A DNA stretch of 64,000 bases. Origin: Hyphomicrobiales bacterium (GTDB taxonomy: Bacteria; Pseudomonadota; Alphaproteobacteria; Rhizobiales; Rhizobiaceae). The position numbers and the translations under genes are program-made. Location of the stretch: contig UCIV01000010.1 in NCBI GenBank assembly GCA_900472575.1, forward strand, positions 1 to 64,000, written 5' to 3'. Positions 37,122 through 46,269 of the stretch are shown here, piece after piece. Positions within the stretch are counted from its first letter, which is position 1. The number at the start of each line of letters is the position of its first letter. The notes below the pieces were generated by a model. It was not told the DNA's origin and did not search any database. It was given only the letters and a program-made list of their open reading frames with translations.

Positions 37122-37796
37122 CTACCGCTTCTTCCAGGCGGTGCGGCTTTCCAGCCAGCGGGCGACAACAACCATCGGCAGGAAAATCACCAGATAGGCG
37201 ACGACCGACATGGTGAGCGGCGTGGCGCTGCCGGAAAAACTCTGCGCCGTCGTGGCGCTCGACAGGATTTCGGATACGCCGATGGCGGAGCCGAGCGCCG
37301 TCATCTTGGTGATCGCCAGAACACGGTTGACGAGCGGCGGAATGGCGAGCCGCACGGCCTGGGGCAGGGCGACATAGGCGAGCGTGCGGGTGAAACCGAG
37401 ACCCGTGGCAATACCGGCTTCCCACTGACCCTTTTCGACCGACGAGAAACCGGCCCAGAAAATTTCCTCGGCGAAGGCCGCAAGCGTCGCGGCCAGCACT
37501 ATGAACAGCACCATCGGCCCGGAGAGCTGGATACCGATCGAGGGAAAGCCGAAATAGAGGATGAGGATGACGACGAGCGGCGGCAGCGCGCGAAAGATGT
37601 CGGCATAACAGATGATGAAGAAATTCAACGCCCTGATGCGATAGCTGCGCAGGCAGGCGAGCGCCAGACCGCCTGCAATGCCGGCGACGATGACGGCTGC
37701 AGCGATCTGGAGCGTCACCCAGACGCCGGCAATGATATCCGGCGTATATTGCGCCATCACCACAGGGTTGAAGAAGGTTTGCAGAAACCGGTCCAT
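37122..37796 (-). CDS. Amino acid-type ABC permease
   Basis: A 224-residue partner permease with the same class motifs (GVWVTLQIAAAVIVAG; FRALPPLVVILILYFG; EAGIATGLGFTRTLAYVALPQAVRLAIP). Four to five membrane segments. It is five bases downstream of the ATPase gene. Together the two permeases, ATPase and binding protein form an importer for an amino acid, carbamoyl amino acid or hydantoin. Confidence 0.92.
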   Translation of the reverse strand: MDRFLQTFFNPVVMAQYTPDIIAGVWVTLQIAAAVIVAGIAGGLALACLRSYRIRALNFFIICYADIFRALPPLVVILILYFGFPSIGIQLSGPMVLFIVLAATLAAFAEEIFWAGFSSVEKGQWEAGIATGLGFTRTLAYVALPQAVRLAIPPLVNRVLAITKMTALGSAIGVSEILSSATTAQSFSGSATPLTMSVVAYLVIFLPMVVVARWLESRTAWKKR

Positions 37797-37801
37797 GGCG
37801 G

Positions 37802-38545
37802 TTACCCGGAAACGCGCGAAAGGAAGGCGCGAGTGCGCTCGGCTTTCGGCGCGCCGAAAATCTCCTCCGGAGTGCCCTGCTCGACGACGACACCGCCATC
37901 CATGAAGACGACACGATCGGCAGTCTCGCGGGCAAAGCCCATTTCGTGGCTGACGACGACCATCGTCATGCCCTTGGATTTGAGGTCTTTCATCACCTTC
38001 AGCACAGAGCCGACCAGTTCGGGATCGAGCGCCGACGTCGGTTCGTCGAACAGCATGACTTTCGGATCGAGCGCCAGCGAGCGGGCAATCGCGACGCGCT
38101 GCTGCTGGCCGCCGGAGAGTTCGCCGGGATAGGCATCCGCCTTGTGGGCCATGCCGACCTGTTCGAGCATGTCGATCGCGCGCGCATCGGCTTCCGCCTT
38201 CGTACGCTTGAGCGCCTTGCGCTGGGCAAGCGTGACATTCCTCAACACGGTCATATGCGGATAGAGGTGAAAGCCCTGGAAGACCATGCCGATCTGCAGC
38301 CGCATGCTGTCGAGATCGCGGCGGGTGCCGGCCATGATGTTGCGGCCATCGACAATGATGTCGCCGGATGTCGGCTCTTCAAGACGATTGCAGCAGCGCA
38401 GCATCGTGCTTTTGCCGGAACCGGACGGTCCGATGACGAAGACGAGTTCGCCCTCTGCAACCTTGAGATCGATCTTCTTCAGAATGGTGTTGGTACCGAA
38501 GCGCTTTTCCAGCGAGACGATTTCCAGCATGGGGCGATTGGCCAT
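37802..38545 (-). CDS. Amino acid-type ABC ATPase (GlnQ-like)
   Basis: A 247-residue ATPase with Walker [12 protein letters not shown], signature [16 protein letters not shown], Walker [15 protein letters not shown] and the H-loop [11 protein letters not shown], all intact and typical of the polar amino acid subclass. It energises the two permeases encoded next to it. Confidence 0.94.
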   Translation of the reverse strand: MANRPMLEIVSLEKRFGTNTILKKIDLKVAEGELVFVIGPSGSGKSTMLRCCNRLEEPTSGDIIVDGRNIMAGTRRDLDSMRLQIGMVFQGFHLYPHMTVLRNVTLAQRKALKRTKAEADARAIDMLEQVGMAHKADAYPGELSGGQQQRVAIARSLALDPKVMLFDEPTSALDPELVGSVLKVMKDLKSKGMTMVVVSHEMGFARETADRVVFMDGGVVVEQGTPEEIFGAPKAERTRAFLSRVSG

Positions 38546-38707
38546 TCAGGCTACTCCGTGCAGGCTCGGTGCAAGGCGGGCTGGCTGATTTGATCTCGGC
38601 CGCAAGAAAGCCCGCGTGGATACGACCTGTAGCGGCCGGTCGCATCTTGATCTGTAAAAGAGTGCGAACAGGCGAGTGGGAGGCCCCGCCCGTCCACGAT
38701 GCAAGGA

Positions 38708-39559
38708 TTACTTCAGGTTCTCACAGGATGCCTTGTGGTCATCGTCCTTGTAACCTTCGAAGCCCGGCACGCCGAAACCCTTGGTCGGAGTAACGATTGT
38801 CGTTCCGGAAACCGGCGTGACGCCGAACCATTTTTCGGAAAGCTTGGCCATGGAGCCGTCCAGCTTCAGGCATTCGATTGCGCGGTCCACCAGATCGCGG
38901 TTTTCCTCATCGCCCTTGCGGAAGGAAAGCGCCCAGACGAGGCCGGTCTGATATTCGAAGGACAGTTTCAGGCGTGGGTTCTGCTTCACCGACCATGCGG
39001 CAACGGTGTTGCCCGCAAGATTGGCATCCGCACGGCCTGCCATTACGGCTGCGACTGCATCCGTATTGGTGCCATAGCTTTCGACCTTCCAGCCGAATTC
39101 CTTTTCCTTCTCGCGCAGGAAGCTGTCATAGGCAGAGCCCTTGTTGACGGCGATCGTCTTGCCCTTGAAGTCTTCGAGCGTCTTGTATTCCGGGGCATTG
39201 GCCGGGACGACGAAGCCGAAATTGGTGTCCATGAAGCCTTCGGTGAAGAGAAGGTTCGCGGCACGCTCCTTGTTTACCGTCACCGGTGCGACGAGAAAGT
39301 CGTAGGTGCCGGCCTGGAGTGCAGGGATGAGACCGGAAAACTGGGCGCCGGTCAGATCGACCTTCTTGCCGAGGCGTTCACCGATCAGGTTGGCCATATC
39401 GACATTGAAGCCCTCGATCTTGCCGTCGAGGGTAGGCATGGCGTGCGGCGCAAAGGTCGCGTCGATCGCGGTCTTGATCGGGTCGCCAAGCGCGAAGGCT
39501 GAACTGCAGGCAAAAAGTGTCGATAAGCCGACAATGCCGGCCTTTATAAAGGATTTCAT
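38708..39559 (-). CDS. Amino acid-type ABC substrate-binding protein (family 3)
   Basis: A 283-residue periplasmic protein with a signal peptide (GIVGLSTLFACSSAFA). The family-3 pattern G..EGFNVDMANLIGERLGKK, LIPALQAGTYDFLVAPVTVNKERA and the late GTNTDAVAAVMAGRADA is present. The start at MKSFIKAG follows GTAGGAG; upstream codons have no ribosome site. It is the first gene of the leftward unit, 162 bases before the ATPase, where no gene or clear hairpin is visible. Confidence 0.9.
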   Translation of the reverse strand: MKSFIKAGIVGLSTLFACSSAFALGDPIKTAIDATFAPHAMPTLDGKIEGFNVDMANLIGERLGKKVDLTGAQFSGLIPALQAGTYDFLVAPVTVNKERAANLLFTEGFMDTNFGFVVPANAPEYKTLEDFKGKTIAVNKGSAYDSFLREKEKEFGWKVESYGTNTDAVAAVMAGRADANLAGNTVAAWSVKQNPRLKLSFEYQTGLVWALSFRKGDEENRDLVDRAIECLKLDGSMAKLSEKWFGVTPVSGTTIVTPTKGFGVPGFEGYKDDDHKASCENLK

Positions 39560-39793
39560 CGATGTTCTCCTACTGGTGGTCCAGGCCTTTAGCGACCCTT
39601 GTTGCCTCCATAGTTCCATCGAAAATTCCGCACTGCAATATAATTTATTATTATAATCGAATTAGAATTATACGAATTTCAAATATGAAGATCACGCTTC
39701 TTCTGAAGGCGCCGCGTATGACCGAGGCCGGTTCGGAGCTTGTCTTGAGCGCCGTTTACGTTAGATGGGAGCCACAACTGAGGGAGCAATGAT
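39560..39793. promoter_or_regulatory. AT-rich divergent promoter region
   Basis: The stretch 39640-39690 is markedly AT-rich compared with the surroundings and contains several TATAAT/ATTATA-like hexamers on both strands. It lies between the leftward hydantoin/transport operon and a small rightward gene, so it is the likely promoter. No convincing operator palindrome was found. Confidence 0.45.
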
Positions 39794-40015
39794 ATGGACG
39801 ACACGATCGAGATCGGCAATCGCGGTGACTTCGGTCTTTGGGCGATAGAGGTCGCAAAGCAGCTTGTCGCCGACCAAGGCTTCGAACTTGCACGCGCGGC
39901 GCGCGACGGAAACGACGATGATGTTCGCGCAGCCGGCAATGCGCTAGGCCAAGCGATCACCAATGCGCTGATGTCGGTCTATGACGGCCTGACGGAAGGC
40001 GTCGAAGAAGAGTAA
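39794..40015 (+). CDS. Small acidic hypothetical protein
   Basis: A 73-residue acidic protein (many Asp/Glu, ending GVEEE) with no membrane segment or cysteine, and a predicted helical core from VAKQLVADQGFELARAARDG onward. A ribosome site (GAGGGAG) lies about eight bases before the ATG, and the base use fits the neighbours, so I believe it is real. I do not recognise the family. It stands alone between two leftward operons. Confidence 0.55.
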   Translation: MDDTIEIGNRGDFGLWAIEVAKQLVADQGFELARAARDGNDDDVRAAGNALGQAITNALMSVYDGLTEGVEEE

Positions 40016-40100
40016 CCTAAGGAACACTCATCTTTTCGTCAGATCGGCAAAGAATGTAAGACACGCGGCTTGCTACCTCACGTCACGGTAACCGGTCGTT

Positions 40101-40862
40101 TCACCTCACCCACTGCATGCCGTCGATCTGGATGTCCTGGCCGGTTATGAAATTCGGTTCGGCGGTTGCCAGAAACGTCACAACACTTGCGACATCCTGC
40201 GGAGTTCCCACACGGCCTAGCGATATGCCGGCAGAAAGGCTTGCCTCCCGCGCATCGATCATGGCGTTTGATCGTTCGGTCTTGATCACACCGGGGCAGA
40301 CGGCATTGACGACGATTTCCGGCGCAAGCTCCTTGGCCAGTGCTTTCGTCATGCCGATGATGCCGGCCTTGGCAGCGGTATAGGAGAATTTGCTGACGGC
40401 GCTGGTGACGCCGCCGGTATGGGCGTTCATCGACGACATGTTGATGATCCGCCCACCGCCATTGCGACGCATGATCGGAACTGTCGGCTGGATATAGTTG
40501 AATGCGCCCTTGAGATTGATGGCGATCGTATCGTCGAATTCCTGCTCGGAAATTTCCTCGATCCCCTTCGACATCGAACGACCGGCATTGTTGAACAGGA
40601 CGTCGATGCGCCCCCAGTGCCTATCGACCTCGGTCACGATTTCGGCCGCACGCGCGTGATCGCTGACATCCGCGATGAACGTCAAGGCTTCCTGGCCGAG
40701 CTCACGGATTTCCGCAGCCGTGCTGACGAGATCACCCTTGATCAGGTCGACAATCACGATATCGAAGCCGTGGCGGGCGAGATCGAGCGCGCAGCCACGG
40801 CCGATGCCGCGACCGCCGCCGGTGACGATCGCAACCTTCCTCTGTCCGTCAGACACCGGCAT
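40101..40862 (-). CDS. Short-chain dehydrogenase/reductase
   Basis: A 253-residue classical SDR with TGGGRGIG at 14-21 (NAD(P) binding), NNAG at 91-94, and the catalytic Ser143/144, Tyr161 and Lys165 (SYTAAKAG). Asp39 in VIVDLIKG at the end of the second strand suggests NAD preference. Its gene overlaps the end of the deacetylase gene by 14 bases. The ribosome site AAGGAGG directly abuts the ATG, and a GTG six bases further in (40856) is better spaced and may be the true start. Substrate unknown. Confidence 0.88.
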   Translation of the reverse strand: MPVSDGQRKVAIVTGGGRGIGRGCALDLARHGFDIVIVDLIKGDLVSTAAEIRELGQEALTFIADVSDHARAAEIVTEVDRHWGRIDVLFNNAGRSMSKGIEEISEQEFDDTIAINLKGAFNYIQPTVPIMRRNGGGRIINMSSMNAHTGGVTSAVSKFSYTAAKAGIIGMTKALAKELAPEIVVNAVCPGVIKTERSNAMIDAREASLSAGISLGRVGTPQDVASVVTFLATAEPNFITGQDIQIDGMQWVR

Positions 40863-41733
40863 CCTCCTTCACGAAACGGGCGATATCCGCATGAGTGGCG
40901 AACCAGACATCCTCATGACCCTGGATATGCCGGATCAGTTCTTCGAGAATGAAGATGCGTGAGCGATAACCCGAGACATGCGGATGCATGGTGAGCAGAA
41001 ACAGCCCGCCTTCCTGGTAGGCGCGGTCGAATTCGCGCTTGAAGATGTCGAGAACGGCGGTCGGTGGCGTGTAGGGCCTGAGCGCTGTGAAACGGTTCAT
41101 GTTGAAATAGACCGCGTCGTCACGGATCCATTCGACCGGCAACTCGACCATGCCCGTCGCTTCGCCCTCTTCGACGAGCTCATAAGGGTCATCGTCGGCC
41201 ATCAGCGAGGAATCGTAGATCAGCCCGAGTTCGCGCTCGATCTCAAGCGTCACTGAGGAAAAATCCCAGGACGGCGTGCGCATGCCGACGGGGCGGATGC
41301 CGGTGATTTTCTCCAGCGTATCGGCGGCGCGGAAATGCAGTTCGCGTTCCTTATCTGCCGGCACCTTGGTGTTCACCTCATGGATCCAGCCATGCAGGCC
41401 GATCTCGTGGCCTTCGGCAATCACGCGCCGTTGCTCGTCTGGATAGAGCAGGGCGGTGACGGCCGGCACGAAGAAGGTCGCCGGAATCGAGGCAGCGGAG
41501 AGCGTTTCGAGAATACGCGGCACGCCCTTGCGATTGCCATACTGGCCTTGCGACATGCGGCCGATGGAGTCGCCGCCGTCGCGTAACTCATTGGTCTCGT
41601 GGTCGCTATCGAAAGAAAGTGCCACGGCGCAACGCGCGCCGTCCTTCCAGGCCTTCGGCTTCAGCGACCGGCCCGCGCGAACCTTCTCGACCTTGCCGCG
41701 CCAGGTCCCTTCTTCCCATTCCCATGGTTCCAT
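40849..41733 (-). CDS. Polysaccharide deacetylase/PuuE-like NodB-fold hydrolase
   Basis: A 294-residue NodB-fold protein without signal peptide, so cytoplasmic. Metal and base residues: FDSDHE (Asp42, Asp44), HGWIHE (His114, His118), then RTPSWDFS and TMHPHVSG. In chitin deacetylases the first motif is TFDDGP; the FDSDHE form and cytoplasmic location resemble PuuE allantoinases and HpPgdA-type enzymes. It may therefore act on a ring amide or N-acyl compound, not on cell wall. The start at MEPWEWEEG follows AGGAG-like bases; it lies in the same operon as the transporter ATPase. Confidence 0.85.
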   Translation of the reverse strand: MEPWEWEEGTWRGKVEKVRAGRSLKPKAWKDGARCAVALSFDSDHETNELRDGGDSIGRMSQGQYGNRKGVPRILETLSAASIPATFFVPAVTALLYPDEQRRVIAEGHEIGLHGWIHEVNTKVPADKERELHFRAADTLEKITGIRPVGMRTPSWDFSSVTLEIERELGLIYDSSLMADDDPYELVEEGEATGMVELPVEWIRDDAVYFNMNRFTALRPYTPPTAVLDIFKREFDRAYQEGGLFLLTMHPHVSGYRSRIFILEELIRHIQGHEDVWFATHADIARFVKEDAGV

Positions 41734-41755
41734 GTGAGTGATCCTCCAGTAATGA

Positions 41756-43468
41756 TTATGCCGCGGTCGGCAAAACGGGAACGGCTGCCAGCAGCCGCTT
41801 GGTGTAGTCGTGTTGCGGGTTGTCGTAGATTGCCGCGGCACCGCCTTCTTCGACGATCCGGCCGCGATACATGATCGCCACCCGGTCGCAGAGGTGCCGC
41901 ACGACGGAGAGGTCATGGCTGATGAAAATCAGCGACAGGTTGAGTTCGGACCGCAGACGGATCAGCAGGTTGATGATCTGCGCCTGGATCGACACGTCGA
42001 GCGAGGCGACCGGTTCGTCGCAGACGATGACATCCGGCTGCATGGCGAGAGCGCGGGCGATCGCGATGCGCTGCCGCTGCCCGCCGGAAAACTGGTGCGG
42101 GAAGCGATTGGCAAAGGACGGATCGAGGCCGACTGCCGACAGCCATTGGGCAACATATTCAGGCGCCTCGGCACGTGAGACGAGTTTGTGTGCCAGCGGG
42201 CCTTCCGCAACGATATCACCGACGCGCATGCGGCTGTTGAGCGAGGCGAACGGGTCCTGAAAGATGGTCTGCACGCGGGTGGTCACCTTGCGCGGACTAC
42301 GACCGGCGCTCATGACCGGCTTGCCCGCGAGACGAATGGTGCCGGATGTCGGCACGGTTATGCCGGCTGCCATGCGTCCGAGCGTCGACTTGCCCGAACC
42401 CGATTCACCGACAAGGCCAAGCACCTCGCCTCGTTTCAGCGTGATCGAGACGCCATCCACGGCCTGCACGACTGCCTGAGGCTGAGCGATGCCGGTGCGG
42501 ATCGCCAGGTTCTTGAACAGGCCGGCCTGCTTTTCGAAGCGTTTGACGGCGGTATCGATCACCAGATACGGGCTGCCCAGGGGTGGCAGGTCGCTTGTTG
42601 CGGTCTTTCGGGACGGCGGGGTAGCATCCGCGATACCGCTGCCGCGCAGCAGAAGCTCGCCCGGTTTTGCCCGTGAGGGCAGGGCATCGAGCAGCGCCTT
42701 GGTGTAATCGTGCTGCGGTCTGGTCAGCACGCCGAGTGCCGGCCCGATCTCGACTATCTTGCCGAAGCGCATGACGGCCACCCGGTCGGCAATAGAGGCA
42801 ACGGTTGCGAGATCATGGCTGATCCAGATCAGCGCTGTACCGAGTTCAGCGACGAGTTCTTTCATTTCTGCGAGAATTTCAGCCTGGATCGAGACGTCCA
42901 GCGCGGTCGTCGGCTCGTCGCAGATAATCAGCTTGGGGCGATGAAGCAGTGCGATCGCGATCGCCACGCGCTGGCGCATGCCGCCGGAAAACTGGTGCGG
43001 GAAAAAGTCGACTTTACGCTCGGGATCGGTGATGCGAACCTGCGCCAGTGCCTTGATCGCCCTTTCGCGTGCTTCTGCCGCGCTGATGTTCTCATGGGCT
43101 TCGAGTGCAAGCCTGATCTGCGTGCCGATGCTGAGCACCGGGTTCAGCGTCATCATCGGGTCCTGGAAAACCATGGAAATGGTCTTGCCACGGATCTTCC
43201 TCAACTCGTGCGGTTGAAGGCCGATCAGTTCACGGCCTTCAAGCTTGATCGAGCCCTCGACGATCCGGCCGGGTTCATCGATCAGGCCGATAATAGAGAA
43301 GCCGGTGATAGACTTTCCCGATCCGGATTCCCCGACAAGGCCGAGAACCTCACCGGGGGCCAGCGAGAAGGAGACGCTGTCGACTGCCTTGATCTCGCCC
43401 CTTGCACTGGGGAACCAGGTGCGAAGATTGGAGACTTCCAGAAGTGGTGCAGTGGTTTCTTCGGTCAT
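41756..43468 (-). CDS. Fused double ATPase of an oligopeptide-type ABC transporter
   Basis: A 570-residue protein containing two ATPase domains in tandem: the first (about 8-265) with [23 protein letters not shown] and [10 protein letters not shown], the second (about 300-560) with [28 protein letters not shown] and VCDEPVASLD. It corresponds to a DppD-DppF fusion, as in GsiA-like proteins. The start at MTEETTAP overlaps the permease stop (ATGA); upstream in-frame sequence is out-of-frame permease. Each half is complete, so both nucleotide sites should work. Confidence 0.94.
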   Translation of the reverse strand: MTEETTAPLLEVSNLRTWFPSARGEIKAVDSVSFSLAPGEVLGLVGESGSGKSITGFSIIGLIDEPGRIVEGSIKLEGRELIGLQPHELRKIRGKTISMVFQDPMMTLNPVLSIGTQIRLALEAHENISAAEARERAIKALAQVRITDPERKVDFFPHQFSGGMRQRVAIAIALLHRPKLIICDEPTTALDVSIQAEILAEMKELVAELGTALIWISHDLATVASIADRVAVMRFGKIVEIGPALGVLTRPQHDYTKALLDALPSRAKPGELLLRGSGIADATPPSRKTATSDLPPLGSPYLVIDTAVKRFEKQAGLFKNLAIRTGIAQPQAVVQAVDGVSITLKRGEVLGLVGESGSGKSTLGRMAAGITVPTSGTIRLAGKPVMSAGRSPRKVTTRVQTIFQDPFASLNSRMRVGDIVAEGPLAHKLVSRAEAPEYVAQWLSAVGLDPSFANRFPHQFSGGQRQRIAIARALAMQPDVIVCDEPVASLDVSIQAQIINLLIRLRSELNLSLIFISHDLSVVRHLCDRVAIMYRGRIVEEGGAAAIYDNPQHDYTKRLLAAVPVLPTAA

Positions 43469-44340
43469 CGGCGAAGCCTCGGGTTGAGCTGGTCGCGGAT
43501 CTGGTCGCCGACGAGATTGAGCGAGACGATGAATAGGATCAGCGCTACGCCGGGATAGATCGAAATCCAGTAACGGCCGGAGAGGAGGTACTGAAAGCCG
43601 TTGGCAATCAGCATGCCGAGTGACGGTTCGGTCGGCGGCAGCCCGACACCAAGGAAGGAAAGCGTAGCTTCGAGCGAGATGGCGCTTGCTACCTGGACCG
43701 TCGCAACCACGATCAGCGGCGGCAAGGAATTGGGCAGGATATGCCGCAACACCACACGTAATGGAGACAGCGGGATGGAGAGTGCAGCCTCGACATAATC
43801 CTTCTGCCGTTCGGCCGATGCCGCGCCATGGGCGGTGCGGGCGAAATAGGCATATTGGGCGAAGATCAGCGCGAGAATAAGCTGATAACGTCCCTGACCG
43901 AGAATGGCTGCGATGACGAAGGCGAGCAGGATTGCCGGAAACGAAAGCTGCAGATCGACGATGCGCATGACGAGGCTTTCGAACCGCCCGCCGATATAGG
44001 CCGCAGCACAGCCGACGACCGCGCCAATGACGAGCGCGATGCCGCCGGCAATCACGCCCATCTGCAGCGAAATACGCAGACCGTAGATAATCGCCGACAG
44101 GAGATCGCGCCCTTGCGAATCCGTGCCCAGCCAATGGGTATAGCCGCCCGTGCCGACATAACCCGGCGGCCTTCTTGCATCGCGCAGCACGAGATGGGCA
44201 AGATCGTAAGGGTCCTGCGGAGTTACCAGCGGAGCGACAAGCGCGATGATGACGATGAGGCCGACAACGATGGCCGCACCGAACGCGACCCTGTTGCGAC
44301 GGAACTCTTCAAGAAAGTGGAAAAATGGCGTGTCGCGCAT
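43465..44340 (-). CDS. Oligopeptide-type ABC permease (DppC-like)
   Basis: A 291-residue permease with the soluble N terminus, first helix (AAIVVGLIVIIALVAPLV), WLGTDSQGRDLLSAIIYG and EAA loop (EAALSIPLSPLRVVLRHILPN) of the DppC type. Its start overlaps the DppB-like stop by one base and its stop overlaps the ATPase start, giving a tightly coupled operon. Confidence 0.93.
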   Translation of the reverse strand: MRDTPFFHFLEEFRRNRVAFGAAIVVGLIVIIALVAPLVTPQDPYDLAHLVLRDARRPPGYVGTGGYTHWLGTDSQGRDLLSAIIYGLRISLQMGVIAGGIALVIGAVVGCAAAYIGGRFESLVMRIVDLQLSFPAILLAFVIAAILGQGRYQLILALIFAQYAYFARTAHGAASAERQKDYVEAALSIPLSPLRVVLRHILPNSLPPLIVVATVQVASAISLEATLSFLGVGLPPTEPSLGMLIANGFQYLLSGRYWISIYPGVALILFIVSLNLVGDQIRDQLNPRLRR

Positions 44341-45311
44341 CAGGCTCTTCCCTTCCGCAGGCGCGGGTCGAGCAGCGCATAGGTAAGGTCGACCACAAGA
44401 TTGATGACGATGAACAGCATGGCGACCAGCATAAGATAGGCGACCATAACGGGACGATCGAGCGATGTTATGCTGTCGATGATGAGCTTGCCGAGGCCGG
44501 GCCAGGAGAAGATCGTCTCGGTTACCACTGCAAAGGCGAGCGTGGAGCCGAGTTCCAGGCCGAAGACGGTGACGAGCGGGATCGAAATCAATCTCAGCAC
44601 ATGGCGGCTAAGAATGGTGAATTCCGAAATGCCGGCCGCGCGGGCGAACTTGACCGTATCGCTGAGCATCAGTTCGCGGGTGCCTGCGCGCGCCAGCCGG
44701 ATCATCAGCGAGAACTTGAAAAGTGCGAGGTTCAAGGCCGGCAGGATCATGTGCGACAGGCCGTCAGCCGTCAGAAAACTGAAATCGACGCCGAACAGGC
44801 TCACCGTATCACCGCGCCCGCCCGCGGGCATGCAACCGCATTGCACGGCAAACAGCATGATCAGCATCAGGCCGAACCAAAAGGTAGGCACGGAAAAGCC
44901 GAGAATGGACAGCGCCATGATGGTCCGCGACACCGGGCTGTTGGGCCGATAACCGGCATACATGCCGATCGGGATGCCGACGAGGCTGGCAAAAAGCACG
45001 GCCGCCAGCGTCAGTTCCAGCGTTGCCGGCAGGCGCGACAGGATCAACTCACTGACAGGCATATTATAAACGAAGGAACGGCCGAAATCGCCTTCGAACA
45101 CCCGGCCGAGAAAGCCGAAATATTGCTGCCAGAGCGGCAGGTCCAATCCGTATTGCGCGATGACGGCGGCGCGGATGTCCTGTGTCGCATCCGGCGAGAT
45201 CAACACGTCGATCGGGTTGCCCACGGCATAAACGCCGCAGAAAACCAGCGCCGACATGGCCAGCACGACGATCGCCGCCTGCCATAGTCTTTGCAAGATG
45301 AAGCCCAACAT
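44340..45311 (-). CDS. Oligopeptide-type ABC permease (DppB-like)
   Basis: A 323-residue permease beginning MLGFILQRLWQAAIVVLAMSALVF, with the family loop AQYGLDLPLWQQYFGF and EAA region (KFARAAGISEFTILSRHVLR). It is 70 bases downstream of the creatininase gene on the same strand. No binding protein is on this strand; the one encoded from 46848 on the other strand is the obvious partner. Confidence 0.93.
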   Translation of the reverse strand: MLGFILQRLWQAAIVVLAMSALVFCGVYAVGNPIDVLISPDATQDIRAAVIAQYGLDLPLWQQYFGFLGRVFEGDFGRSFVYNMPVSELILSRLPATLELTLAAVLFASLVGIPIGMYAGYRPNSPVSRTIMALSILGFSVPTFWFGLMLIMLFAVQCGCMPAGGRGDTVSLFGVDFSFLTADGLSHMILPALNLALFKFSLMIRLARAGTRELMLSDTVKFARAAGISEFTILSRHVLRLISIPLVTVFGLELGSTLAFAVVTETIFSWPGLGKLIIDSITSLDRPVMVAYLMLVAMLFIVINLVVDLTYALLDPRLRKGRA

Positions 45312-45381
45312 CTGTTCCCGTTCTCCCGTCTCGTGCGGGTTTCAAAGTGCGGCGCGCCTTCGCGGCCCTTGATGGTGGCGT

Positions 45382-46083
45382 TTAGTGCCAGTCACTCTCC
45401 AGAAGTTCACGTGTCTCCGAAACCGCGACCGACCAGATTGCCAGCATGTCCTCATCGGGGCGCTGATAGAGACCGTGATAGTTGCCGTCGCCGAGCAGGG
45501 CGCGCTTGCGCTCCGTATCGACCCGCGCCAGCGCGGCAAAGTCTATTCTCGGCTTCTGCGTCGAGGGTTGGCGCGCATCACCGGTACGTGTCCAAGGGAA
45601 GTTTTCCATCCAGGAGGCGTGAGAAGCTGCCGGATCGATTTCGACGACTTTCGCCATCGTCTTCGGCGCGCGCCACCAGTCGTGGAATTTCACCGATGCG
45701 TCGGGGTGATCGTTCAGCCATTCGGAGATCACTGTCATTGCCGGTGTGTTGCCGCCATGGCCGTTGACGACGAGGATCCGGCGGAAGCTGGAGCGGTAGA
45801 TGCTGTCGAGAAGGTCGCGGATCACGCCGATATAGGTTGCAAGCGACAGGGTCAGCGTGCCGGGAAAGCTCGCGAAGGATGAGGCGAGGCCATAGGGCAG
45901 GGCCGGGAAGACCGGGACACCGAGCGGCTCGGCGGCATCGACTGAGACTTTTTCCGCCAGGATCATGTCGGTCGCAAGGCTGAGATAGGCGTGCTGTTCG
46001 ACGCTGCCGATCGGCAAAATACAACGATCGTCACCAGCGGCTCGCGTCTCCACCTGCATCCAGTTCATATCCGCGATCTTCAC
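45382..46083 (-). CDS. Creatininase-family amidohydrolase
   Basis: A 233-residue creatininase-fold protein with the metal motif Glu29, His31, Asp39 (GSVEQHAYLSLATD) and the conserved VVNGHGGN. The family includes creatinine amidohydrolase, the FAPy deformylase of riboflavin synthesis and lactam-opening enzymes. The usual GS.EQHG..LP reads EQHAYLSL here, which suggests a substrate other than creatinine. First gene of the leftward operon that includes transporter, deacetylase and dehydrogenase. Confidence 0.85.
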   Translation of the reverse strand: MKIADMNWMQVETRAAGDDRCILPIGSVEQHAYLSLATDMILAEKVSVDAAEPLGVPVFPALPYGLASSFASFPGTLTLSLATYIGVIRDLLDSIYRSSFRRILVVNGHGGNTPAMTVISEWLNDHPDASVKFHDWWRAPKTMAKVVEIDPAASHASWMENFPWTRTGDARQPSTQKPRIDFAALARVDTERKRALLGDGNYHGLYQRPDEDMLAIWSVAVSETRELLESDWH

Positions 46084-46191
46084 TTATCTCATCTCCATTC
46101 TCCGTTTCGGCCGGCATGCGCAAAGAATTTGCTGAGCACAGCCAAAACGCACAAAAAATATGCTTTTAGGCGCGATGTTGCGCCAAATGCA

Positions 46192-46211
46192 AAGTTCCAT
46201 ACGGGACTAAA
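46192..46211 (+). repeat. 20-base repeat, copy 1 (probable operator)
   Basis: AAGTTCCATACGGGACTAAA, identical to the copy at 46244-46263. Each contains an imperfect dyad, AGTTCC and GGGACT around ATAC, as expected for a winged-helix dimer site. It lies in the spacer between the divergent creatininase and MarR-type genes. Confidence 0.75.
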
Positions 46212-46243
46212 AAAAGAAATTGACAGCCAATTAATGCAGCGTC

Positions 46244-46263
46244 AAGTTCCATACGGGACTAAA
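46244..46263 (+). repeat. 20-base repeat, copy 2 (probable operator)
   Basis: The second exact copy starts 52 bases after the first, five turns of B-DNA, so both faces align. It ends six bases before the chosen MarR start codon and would cover the translation start region or promoter, which fits autorepression. Confidence 0.75.
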
Positions 46264-46269
46264 TTGGAT

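Noticed and set aside
36690..38132. Plus-strand open frame of 480 codons
   Set aside because: Antisense to two permeases and an ATPase with intact motifs. Its Asp/Glu/Arg-rich translation is typical of the reverse of membrane protein genes.
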